A stretch of DNA of 11,936 nt from Gordoniibacillus chartarius (GTDB lineage Bacteria; Bacillota; Bacilli; Paenibacillales; NBRC-103111), in contig NZ_JBHLWN010000113.1 of NCBI RefSeq assembly GCF_042432825.1, forward strand, positions 1 through 11,936, given 5' to 3'. Each line of letters begins with the position of its first letter. The first letter of the stretch is position 1. Shown piece after piece: positions 5,801 to 11,936 of this stretch. Made by a program: the position numbers and the translations under genes. Below the pieces are notes generated by a model. That model had not been told where the DNA came from. It made no database searches and was given only the letters and a program-made list of their open reading frames with translations.

Positions 5801-8598
5801 ACGAGCCTGAGCTGCTGGCAGACGAACTGGTACAGCTGCAGAACCTGATCAAGACCTATAATAACGGCCAAATGAAGCCGATATGGATTACGGAGTTTGG
5901 ATGGCCGACCCATCAATCATCCAGTGGCACCACGGAATTGCAGCAATCGGCGTATCTTGTCCGCTATTATGTGACAGCGCTTGCAGCAGGGGTTGAGAAA
6001 GTATTTTTATATGATTTCATGAATGACGGCCTGAATAAAGGCGATAGGGAACATAACTTTGGCATCGTCCGTTTTGCCGCTGACCCATTGGGACCCTATA
6101 CGCCCAAACCTGCCTATGCGACTTATGCCACGATGGTCAGACAGCTGCAGGATGCGCAGTTTGTACGGAAGGATACGGTGACAGACAATGTTTATAGTTA
6201 CTTGTTCACCTTCAATAACGAGCCGATCCGGATTATGTGGACCAAGGATACTACGGATGTAACCTTGCATACGAATGCGCCGGTAACGATTACGGATATG
6301 ATGGGGAACAGCAAGCAATATACACCGTTCGAGGGCAAGGTTATGATCACGCTTTCAGGTGATCCGCTGTACGTGAAAGGAGACGTTACGGAAATAACCG
6401 AAGGATCGCTGCTTGGTTTGAATGCGAATGCACCCGTGATAAGTGGAGATGCCATCAATGTCACGTTAAGCGTGTCTAATCCGCATGCTCAGACTATGGA
6501 ATCCGCATTTCATATTCTAGGATCGTCCTACTCGTTGGTCACACCTTCGGGGGGAACGTCTCAGCAAGTCATTCAACTGTCCAGTTCAGGCAAACTCGGC
6601 GTCGTGCGGGTCGTTTCTGACGTGTACATCAACGGCGGGCTTTCGGGAAGAATGGTGGACGATGTTACAATTCAGAACGCCTTCGATGTGCGGATTAGGC
6701 CGAATCTGACAGAAGCAGCCAGCACCGGCGAACAAATGATCCTAAGTGTCGAAAATCATTCTCCGCATAGCGGGCTTACGACCGAAAGCATCAGTTGGGT
6801 GGTTGGCGGTCAATCGGGCGTTTGGAACCAGCAAGTCACGATTCCTGCTTTAACCACAAGCGAAATTGCGATTGATCTGCCTTCGCTGGATTTGTGGAAG
6901 AATCATTCGTACAAAGTGACTGTCAAGACGACAGGGCATAATCCGAATATCAGTGAAGGAGCGATAAGCTTCAATCCAGTACTGCAAAAGACGATCGACC
7001 CGGCAGGCCCATTGAATATGGCTGAAGTCCCCGGTATCGATCTTGCCGCTAGCGGTACGATGCAGATTCTTGCCAACCAGTCTTACCACGGACCAAGCGA
7101 TTTGAGCGGTCGAATATGGGTTAACTGGGATCAAAACAATTTCTACTTGACCGCGCAGATTACGGACGATACGTTCAGTCATACGTCAGAGGATAGTTTG
7201 ATATGGAGTAATGACAGCATCCAGTTCGCCGTTAAGCCCGGTCTGCCGGAGTCTACGGAGCTGTATGACGAGTTCGGATTATCCATGACGCCTAGCGGAC
7301 CGCAAGTATATCGGTTCCATTCTTCCAACAATAATGCTTTGGGATTGGTTGCGAATTCGCGGCTAACCGTTACTCGCAATGAAACCGACCATCAGACCGT
7401 TTATAAACTTGCCATCCCGTGGGAAGAGTTAGGTTCGGTCGATCCTTTCTCCAGCGAGCCGTTCAGTTTCTCGACTTTAGTCAACGATAACGACGGAACG
7501 ATCCGCAAAGGGTATTACGAATGGGCATCAGGCATTGGCAGATATAAAGACCCTGCTTTGTATCGGCCCGCCCAATGGGTGAAGACCGACTTTACGGCGC
7601 CTGTAACTACGGCAGTAACACAGCCTGCCCAGCCTGACGGAAACGACCAATGGTTCATCAATCCGATTACGGTCAGCCTGCCTGCGACGGATGACCCGGC
7701 AGGGGTGGCGGAAACGGTATACAGCCTTGACGCCGGTGGGCAATGGCAAACGTATTCGGGACCGTTCACCTTCAGCCAAGACGGTATGTATACGGTCAGC
7801 TACAAGTCTACGGATTTGGCCAATAATGAGGAAACGGCCAAAACGTTAAGTATGAAATTGGATCTGACAGCACCGGTAACGTCGGCCGCGCTAACTCCGT
7901 CCGCACCAAACGGTAACAATGGATGGTACCGGTCCGATGTAACGCTGAAACTCACAGCCGCCGATGGTCTCTCCGGAGTCGGAAAGATACAGTATAGCAC
8001 CGATAACGGCACGACTTGGCTGAGCTATACGGGACCTGTGACTTTCAGCACGGAAGGCAAGTATAAAGTGCTTTACCGTACGCAAGATGCGGCTGGCAAC
8101 GTTGAAGCGGCAAAAAGCGTGACGTTCCAGATCGATAAAAAAGCGCCATCGGTAACGTTCTCCGTCTATGACGGCAAGGTGTACTGGATCGACGAGGATG
8201 TTATCATCACATGTCAGGCAATTGACGCGACTTCCGGCATTGCAGCATCGACTTGTAAAAACATTTCGGCCCCGGCTTACCGCTTCAACATTGGAATGAA
8301 CACGGTGAGGGCGACGGCGGTGGACAAAGCAGGGAATACTGGAAGCGCAACTATTCGTTTTGAAGTGAAAATCTCTATTGAAAGCCTCATACGCTTGTTT
8401 AAGAAGCTGCTGGAAGAAGGGTCCACCGTTCCCAAGACTTCCGGGAAGAGCTTGGATGGTCTTGCAACCGGTGAAACAATGGGGAATTCGGAATACGACG
8501 TAGACGATTTTAAGAAGGACGTAGTGGCGCAGCGCGGCAAAGGATTGACCGCTGAAGAAGCGGATCTGCTGCTTCGACTGGCCGACAAAATCGATTGA
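2848..8598 (+). CDS. secreted multi-modular glycoside hydrolase (clan GH-A) with four N-terminal CBM modules
   Basis: This 1916-residue extracellular enzyme probably hydrolyses a polysaccharide; the exact GH family and substrate are not resolved. In order: signal peptide 1-28 (KR, hydrophobic core, PVAA cleavage); three 24-residue degenerate repeats about 30-85; four 154-residue jelly-roll modules of CBM4/9 type, about 83-698 (each NGGF ... RRFMAT ... TGGTQDWT ... RLDAGV-GTVWFD); a beta domain about 699-785; a TIM barrel about 786-1102; a C-terminal beta sandwich to about 1180; two further beta domains to about 1375; a CBM9-like module about 1381-1579 (WVNWDQNNFYLTAQITDD); three OmpL47/Ig-like repeats starting near 1584, 1673 and 1764; and a FIMAH-like tail 1843-1916. 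Clan GH-A catalytic residues are visible: acid/base E908 in VYNEYN and nucleophile E1016 in WITEFGW. Other likely active-site residues are R824 and H979. It has no sortase motif or SLH domain. The gene appears monocistronic. Confidence 0.9.
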   Translation: MLQLKRTIAAWLSFLLVLSCLDIYPVAASVESTEMIPNGSMAVTEGVYSGGPSVESTPKIPNDSTPVTEDVYSAAVSAESTAMIPNGGFESGLWHDKTDGWTLDSMAVTEGVYSAKATGDPVNRRFMSVLASNINPDNAYRLSAWIKMDGISNNSGVSISVLQVDANNQALGYLHSKMKLIATGGTQDWTQYSIPVENFDDGTAAVRIIIRLDAGVTGTVWFDNVSLVPSSPSPANLLFNGGFEGGFWPERTDGFIMDQTVSREGSSSMRTSGDPTQRRFMATDPISINASETYQLSAYIKMEQVSNHSAVSLSVLQVDDKNQGLGYVNGQMKLITTGGTQDWTRYTVSFGNFIEGTSHIRVYVRLDEGVTGTVWFDDIVLGPGSLDTNNAIPNGGFEGGFWAERTDGFYMDQSVSHEGITSMRTSGDPQERRFMATRPIPIDPSGTYQLSAWIKMEGISNNSAVSLSVLQIDAQDQGLGYVNSQMKIITTGGTQDWTQYAISFGNFAEGTVSIRIYIRLDAGVSGTVWFDDVRLGPGTIDTGNMIVNGGFQGGFWPERTDGFVMDQTVAHEGTTSMRTSGDPTERRYMATGAIPVDIKNAYEFSAWIKTDGVTNDSAVSVSIMEVNSSNQSLGYLHLQMKLFSTGGTQEWTQYKAAVKNFTPSTAAIRVYIRLDAGVEGTVWFDQVRLEPLPFNVSQTKAGNVFVDPEPVKFDVRSNGDTVHWEVRDERDNWLLEGNQPVQDGKATVNVPITAYGYFQIQIKSMQNNVAIDQYVTPFVRLSAMSDYAAGHGPFGVNTHFKNFGQGNNETLLEMIKKSGTTQVRDEITWSSVEPQLGVYTPPAYSETYMNDLQQHNIEPMIIMDYTNPNYDNNSTVYTDAGRQGFANYGKFLIQHYGDQIKTLEVYNEYNAHFGDIGNGPADSRPDYYYLMLKKTYETIKPAYPNVKILGMSVAHIDLEWIEEVFKLGGLQYMDAISVHPYYYPDEPELLADELVQLQNLIKTYNNGQMKPIWITEFGWPTHQSSSGTTELQQSAYLVRYYVTALAAGVEKVFLYDFMNDGLNKGDREHNFGIVRFAADPLGPYTPKPAYATYATMVRQLQDAQFVRKDTVTDNVYSYLFTFNNEPIRIMWTKDTTDVTLHTNAPVTITDMMGNSKQYTPFEGKVMITLSGDPLYVKGDVTEITEGSLLGLNANAPVISGDAINVTLSVSNPHAQTMESAFHILGSSYSLVTPSGGTSQQVIQLSSSGKLGVVRVVSDVYINGGLSGRMVDDVTIQNAFDVRIRPNLTEAASTGEQMILSVENHSPHSGLTTESISWVVGGQSGVWNQQVTIPALTTSEIAIDLPSLDLWKNHSYKVTVKTTGHNPNISEGAISFNPVLQKTIDPAGPLNMAEVPGIDLAASGTMQILANQSYHGPSDLSGRIWVNWDQNNFYLTAQITDDTFSHTSEDSLIWSNDSIQFAVKPGLPESTELYDEFGLSMTPSGPQVYRFHSSNNNALGLVANSRLTVTRNETDHQTVYKLAIPWEELGSVDPFSSEPFSFSTLVNDNDGTIRKGYYEWASGIGRYKDPALYRPAQWVKTDFTAPVTTAVTQPAQPDGNDQWFINPITVSLPATDDPAGVAETVYSLDAGGQWQTYSGPFTFSQDGMYTVSYKSTDLANNEETAKTLSMKLDLTAPVTSAALTPSAPNGNNGWYRSDVTLKLTAADGLSGVGKIQYSTDNGTTWLSYTGPVTFSTEGKYKVLYRTQDAAGNVEAAKSVTFQIDKKAPSVTFSVYDGKVYWIDEDVIITCQAIDATSGIAASTCKNISAPAYRFNIGMNTVRATAVDKAGNTGSATIRFEVKISIESLIRLFKKLLEEGSTVPKTSGKSLDGLATGETMGNSEYDVDDFKKDVVAQRGKGLTAEEADLLLRLADKID
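2935..3190 (+). repeat. three 24-codon repeats derived from the head of CBM module 1
   Basis: Units begin at residues 30, 54 and 78 (VEST, VEST, AEST), a 72-bp period. The first unit (2949-2995) is nearly identical at nucleotide level to the start of module 1 (3093-3107 joined to 3159-3190), lacking an in-frame 51-bp block that encodes 17 residues, including the module core WHDKTDGWTLD. The second unit is more diverged. These look like abortive copies of the module start, made by in-frame duplication and deletion. Confidence 0.7.
3094..4941 (+). repeat. four tandem 462-bp repeats encoding CBM4/9-like modules
   Basis: The motif NGGF occurs at residues 86, 240, 394 and 548, exactly 154 residues (462 bp) apart each time. 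Approximate unit starts are 3094, 3556, 4018 and 4480. Units 2 and 3 are the most alike in both protein and DNA (shared EGGF, RTDGF, SMRTSGDP). Units 1 and 4 are more diverged. The constant length shows duplication without indels and probably avidity for a repetitive polysaccharide. Confidence 0.9.
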
Positions 8599-8606
8599 GG
8601 TTGACA

Positions 8607-8632
8607 GGGAGCCGCGTGAGCGGCTCCCTTTT
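8607..8632 (+). terminator. Rho-independent terminator of the hydrolase gene
   Basis: A perfect 9-bp GC-rich stem, GGGAGCCGC (8607-8615) and GCGGCTCCC (8620-8628), closes a GTGA loop and is followed by TTTT (8629-8632). It starts 9 nt after the hydrolase TGA. The Calx-beta gene on the other strand stops 18 nt away at 8650. Read on the minus strand the stem is preceded by AAAA but followed by no T-run, so it chiefly serves the plus strand. Confidence 0.9.
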
Positions 8633-8649
8633 CAACTTTACGTTTACAT

Positions 8650-10053
8650 CTAATCATTATCTCGAATGATGAAAAATGCTCTATTCGTATGTAAGGCATC
8701 CAAACGTTCTTCAAGACCGGTAAGTAATAAGGAGAATGATTCAAAATTCTCCTTTATCGTATCGTCCGCTAACTTAATTTGGATCGTTTTCTGGGTTTCT
8801 CCTTCTGCGAAGGTAAGAGTTCCTTTAGCAGGAATGAAATCGGAATGTTCCTTTGCGGTATCGGCGAAAGTTGAGTAGTCCACAGTCAATGCACCATAGC
8901 TGCCGCCGACACGGTATACAGTGGCTGTTACCGTACCTGTATTCTCATTGGCCCAAATGATCTGTGACTTTGGATCAAAACGGAACTTTCCGATTTCTTC
9001 TTGAGGCTCGGGGATGAGTTCAAATATATTAGATCCACTGGAGCCAATCCATTTTTTTCCCGATTTATTCCAGTAAATAACCCCGGTTCTTGCAGATTCG
9101 GGAATTTGCTTCATCTCTCCTTTGGCGTTGATATAAAATCTAGTATATTCATAAAGGTCGTAAACGATCATTTCGCCGGTATCGGAATATCCCTCTATGC
9201 TAAATAGGAACCAGCGTGGACCTGAGAACTGTTCGCTCTTTCCAGTTGCCGGTGAAGTTCGATAAGCGGAATTTAGGTCTTGATAAAAAGTCCAACCCTT
9301 GTATGTGAATGCGGAGACATCAAAACCATCAGAGATAATAAATTTGCTGGTTTTATCTTGTATATTATAGGACCGATACTCGTATTGATTATTCTCTGGA
9401 TTTTGTGCTAAATAAACGAACAAATTTTCACTTATAGTTCTCAAATCTACTGCATCGATGGGAAGGGAGGTTGTCAGTCCGTTATCATACAGGATAACCT
9501 TCCCTTGTTCGCTAATATAAATTAATCGGCCTTCTTTTGAAGCACGAATTGAATAGCTGTTACGAACATACAAATGATTTTCCTCAGAAATATTCTTGAA
9601 ACTGTTATCTAGAGTATTAAATAGCCAAGCCTCTATATGGTTATTTGTAGTTATCGTGAACGGTATAAAATGTCCATCTTTAGCTTTAGAGAAGATCCCA
9701 ATATTAGAGTTGGGAATAAACTCCGGTTCCGTTCCGGCCTTCCATAAAAACAAACCCTTTTTCCAGTAATGAAATATAGCACCATTGTTTGTTAAATAAC
9801 CTGCGTAGTAGAACGGGGAATCTTCAAGTGGAGTCATAGCGGAATCTTGCTGGGTGTTTCTATCTCTAATGACCATGGAGGAATCTGTAACATACAATAT
9901 CCGATTACTGTCAAAATCCAATATTGTTCCAGGTACTGACGCTACGACTATACTTTCGGCTTTGGCTACTGAAGCAAGACCCAACAATATACATAGGAAA
10001 AACAAAAGCAATGAAATTGTACGCCATACACTTATGTTTGTTGAAACGGCCAT
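8650..10053 (-). CDS. secreted propeller-like protein with C-terminal Calx-beta domain
   Basis: This 467-residue protein is probably exported and calcium-binding; its precise role is unknown. Residues 1-32 form a signal peptide with a long hydrophobic core (ISLLLFFLCILLGL) and cleavage after AKA. Residues about 35-345 contain repeated short beta-strand blades beginning VVASVPGTILDFD-NRILY, resembling TolB/WD-like propellers, though the blade count is uncertain. Residues about 355-467 are a Calx-beta domain with the acidic signature LADDTIKENFESF. The protein ends IRDND. An upstream TTG at 10069-10071 would add six residues but overlaps the ribosome binding site; ATG at 10051-10053, 7 nt after GGAGG, is the better start. 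It lies 68 nt downstream of a longer paralogue on the same strand, so the two are probably co-transcribed. No LPXTG, SLH or other anchor is visible. Confidence 0.85.
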   Translation of the reverse strand: MAVSTNISVWRTISLLLFFLCILLGLASVAKAESIVVASVPGTILDFDSNRILYVTDSSMVIRDRNTQQDSAMTPLEDSPFYYAGYLTNNGAIFHYWKKGLFLWKAGTEPEFIPNSNIGIFSKAKDGHFIPFTITTNNHIEAWLFNTLDNSFKNISEENHLYVRNSYSIRASKEGRLIYISEQGKVILYDNGLTTSLPIDAVDLRTISENLFVYLAQNPENNQYEYRSYNIQDKTSKFIISDGFDVSAFTYKGWTFYQDLNSAYRTSPATGKSEQFSGPRWFLFSIEGYSDTGEMIVYDLYEYTRFYINAKGEMKQIPESARTGVIYWNKSGKKWIGSSGSNIFELIPEPQEEIGKFRFDPKSQIIWANENTGTVTATVYRVGGSYGALTVDYSTFADTAKEHSDFIPAKGTLTFAEGETQKTIQIKLADDTIKENFESFSLLLTGLEERLDALHTNRAFFIIRDND

Positions 10054-10060
10054 AAAACAA

Positions 10061-10065
10061 CCTCC
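10061..10065 (-). promoter_or_regulatory. ribosome binding site that moves the start of the 467-aa gene
   Basis: GGAGG on the minus strand sits 7 nt before ATG 10051-10053. It would lie inside the coding region if the upstream TTG at 10069-10071 were used, so the ATG is preferred. Confidence 0.8.
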
Positions 10066-10121
10066 AATCAAAATGTTTTTGATACATATCGTATCGTTAG
10101 TGGGGGATGTGGGCTTCCTTG

Positions 10122-11849
10122 TCAGTCATTGTCTCTGATAACAAAGAACATGGCCGATCCCGGCTCATAAATGTTTTCTGCTGAACCTTCCAGCTTCAGT
10201 GAGAAGGATTCCAGAGACTCCTTGATCGAATCGTCTTTCAAGAAAATTCGTATAGTCGCACTCGTTTGGCCATCCTTGAACGTAATAGAGCCCGTAGCTA
10301 AGTCAAAGTCGGAATTTTCCTTAGCAGTATCTGCTCGGGTCGTATAGAACACACGAAGTTCCCCATCGCTTCCATCGGTCCGATAGACCGGAACATCCAC
10401 GTAGACATTGCCTTCATCCATCCATTGGACTAGATCGCGTGTATAAGCTGCCGATCCCAAGCCGACAATCCCTTTGGTCCCGGTAACGTTGACAGTCTGA
10501 GCAGCTTTTAAATGCCCCGACGGACTTGTGACTGTGATCTGAGCGGTTCCTGGTGAAATACCTCTCACATCATGGTAATAAGGAATCACATCTGCAATTC
10601 TTGAGTCACTAGAATGCCATTCCAACCCCAAGCTACTCTTGAAAGATGCATTCGCCGGATGAAAAATAAGGTCCAGCTTCGCAGTTTGTCCAACCCGCAA
10701 ATTCAATGGGGTTTCACTTAAGGAAATGCTTTCCACCGGGACATAAAAATTTGGAACAAATTCGTATAGGGTACCGTCTTCAAAGCGATAGTACTTCCCA
10801 TCTTCGAGCTTCCAGAACGGAGTCCTTAAAAAAAGTTGAATATCGTATGATAAATTATCAGACATATAAACTTTTTCTGATCCCGGACGGATAAACCAAT
10901 GTTTAGGGGAAGAACCAATCCCAGTCTCTAAGATAACATCACCGGTATCCGATATCTGCAGAATATGTGTGTCAGGCGCACTGGCCTCAATAGGATAGGT
11001 ATATTTGGTGCCTTCAGGAGAATAGATAACCAAGCCTTCAGATTCCGAACGATAGGCAGTCCAACCATTGTTCCCTGCAAATGCATAAGGAATTTGACGA
11101 TACCAAACTAGATGCTGTGAGATACCGTCGATATATCGCTTTAGATACCATGAATCGTATTCGTGGTTCTCTTGCTCTGAGTAAATGATTTGAAATCCAT
11201 CATAAAAGTCTTGATAACTATTTCTCGAGAGCTTATGAGGTGTTTTATTGGTTACGCCATTATGATATGCAATCAAATAATCATCGACAGCATTTCGATA
11301 CATGAGATGCCCGTCATTCGACACGCGCGCATCATCAACTTTAGAGTCATACTGGTTAAGTTCGGAAACATTGTAATAACTGTTATCGCTTAAATGAAAT
11401 AGCCAGATCTGGAAGGAAGTGCTTTGAGGAACTTTCGTAGAAAAGGTTACATAATTTCGCGACTTTTGAAATAATTGACCCAAATTGTTAGTTATTTCAT
11501 GAACGGTTCCTTCCTCACTCCAAGCGTATAGAACGGAATTCTCCACATAAATCGCACCGTTGTCCGTTAATGCGCCTTTCGTTGCAGTCGTGGTAGGCAG
11601 CATGATGTCATTCGTGGAGGCAGCTAACTTCTTTATGTAGAGTACACCGCCCTTGGAGTATAAAATTCGGTTCAAATCAAAATCTAGAATGGTACCAGGC
11701 ACTGACGCAACTACTCTGTGAGCGATATCTTCTACAGGACCATTATACGTAGCGGCTCGTGTAACGCTTGAATGTTCTATGAAACTGATAACGGCTACTA
11801 TCAAAACAAGAAATACTCGCGATATTCGTGAAAGTCGTGCTCCTAACAT
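10122..11849 (-). CDS. secreted propeller-like protein with BIG2 and Calx-beta domains
   Basis: This 575-residue paralogue of the downstream gene is probably exported and surface-associated. Residues 1-33 form a signal peptide (basic MLGARLSRISR, hydrophobic VFLVLIVAVISFI, likely cleavage near TRA-A). Residues about 45-365 are propeller-like and begin with the shared motif VVASVPGTILDFD-NRILY. Residues about 371-456 are a bacterial Ig-like BIG2 domain (VESISLSETPLNLRVGQTAKL ... GISPGTAQITVTSPSG). Residues about 460-575 are a Calx-beta domain with LKDDSIKESLESF, ending IRDND like its neighbour. The 467-aa paralogue lacks the BIG2 segment, so one copy gained or lost it after duplication. The ATG at 11847-11849 follows a GGAGGG ribosome binding site. 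Similar domain combinations occur in adhesins and surface proteins, but the ligand is unknown. Confidence 0.85.
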   Translation of the reverse strand: MLGARLSRISRVFLVLIVAVISFIEHSSVTRAATYNGPVEDIAHRVVASVPGTILDFDLNRILYSKGGVLYIKKLAASTNDIMLPTTTATKGALTDNGAIYVENSVLYAWSEEGTVHEITNNLGQLFQKSRNYVTFSTKVPQSTSFQIWLFHLSDNSYYNVSELNQYDSKVDDARVSNDGHLMYRNAVDDYLIAYHNGVTNKTPHKLSRNSYQDFYDGFQIIYSEQENHEYDSWYLKRYIDGISQHLVWYRQIPYAFAGNNGWTAYRSESEGLVIYSPEGTKYTYPIEASAPDTHILQISDTGDVILETGIGSSPKHWFIRPGSEKVYMSDNLSYDIQLFLRTPFWKLEDGKYYRFEDGTLYEFVPNFYVPVESISLSETPLNLRVGQTAKLDLIFHPANASFKSSLGLEWHSSDSRIADVIPYYHDVRGISPGTAQITVTSPSGHLKAAQTVNVTGTKGIVGLGSAAYTRDLVQWMDEGNVYVDVPVYRTDGSDGELRVFYTTRADTAKENSDFDLATGSITFKDGQTSATIRIFLKDDSIKESLESFSLKLEGSAENIYEPGSAMFFVIRDND

Positions 11850-11866
11850 GGGAATATATCCCTCCT
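11850..11866 (-). promoter_or_regulatory. ribosome binding site of the 575-aa gene
   Basis: AGGAGGG on the minus strand (about 11860-11866) lies about 10 nt before ATG 11847-11849. The spacing is slightly long but usable, and the signal peptide that follows supports this start. Confidence 0.7.
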
Positions 11867-11878
11867 ATATTAATTTTA

Positions 11879-11936
11879 AGCCTCTCGGAATAAAAATTCC
11901 CGCATCGGCTCTGGCCTTTCGGCCAGGGTCTTGTTT
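11879..11936. other. two hairpins upstream of the Calx-beta gene pair
   Basis: One hairpin is GGAAT (11887-11891), AAAA, ATTCC (11896-11900), with an outer AGCC/GGCT pairing (11879-11882 with 11907-11910). The second is CTCTGGCC (11909-11916), TTTC, GGCCAGGG (11921-11928), followed on the plus strand by TCTTGTTT to the window end. On the plus strand the second looks like an intrinsic terminator, yet no plus-strand gene precedes it. On the minus strand it would be a GAAA-tetraloop hairpin in the leader of the 575-aa gene. The outer arm of the first overlaps the second stem, so the two could be alternatives. No known riboswitch is recognised. Confidence 0.4.

Noticed and set aside
5353..5916. 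187-codon minus-strand frame inside the hydrolase gene
   Set aside because: It lies wholly antisense to the catalytic barrel, whose motifs are clear, and its Ile/His/Arg-rich composition is typical of a shadow frame.
8607..8632. bidirectional terminator serving the minus-strand Calx-beta gene as well
   Set aside because: On the minus strand the stem is not followed by a T-run, so efficient termination of that gene here is not supported.

Overview
The window looks like chromosome of a Gram-positive endospore-former of the Paenibacillus type. Supporting signs are strong AGGAGG-type ribosome binding sites before every main gene, moderate GC content, a cre-like catabolite site, and very large secreted multi-module carbohydrate enzymes ending in Ig-like repeats and a FIMAH-like tail. 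The genus is inferred from style; no marker gene proves it.

Layout, left to right. (1) 1-317 has no intact gene. It holds a short 3' coding remnant, a perfect 10-bp hairpin over its stop codon, and a structured stretch starting GTGCG that may be the truncated 5' end of a group II intron. (2) 318-2276, minus strand: a 652-aa right-handed beta-helix protein of the pectate-lyase/phage-tailspike type, with a C-terminal carbohydrate-binding-like module and no signal peptide. (3) 2277-2847: a divergent intergenic region with a 12-bp palindrome, a cre-like site, an imperfect hairpin and an apparently decayed coding fragment. (4) 2848-8598, plus strand: a 1916-aa secreted glycoside hydrolase with four tandem 154-residue carbohydrate-binding modules, a clan GH-A catalytic barrel, linker beta domains, a CBM9-like module, three Ig-like repeats and a FIMAH-like C-terminus. 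A strong intrinsic terminator follows. (5) 10122-11849 then 8650-10053, minus strand: two tandem secreted paralogues with a propeller-like N-terminal region and a C-terminal Calx-beta domain. The upstream one also carries a BIG2 domain. (6) 11850-11936: the leader of that pair, with two hairpins.

The common theme is extracellular or surface polysaccharide handling. The large hydrolase binds and probably cuts a polysaccharide outside the cell. The beta-helix protein has the fold of polysaccharide lyases and depolymerases. The two Calx-beta proteins are probably secreted, calcium-binding, surface-associated factors. Nothing shows that they form one system: the hydrolase and the Calx-beta pair converge on a terminator, and the beta-helix gene diverges from the hydrolase. 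I found no CRISPR array, tRNA, rRNA, intact transposase or convincing defence system.
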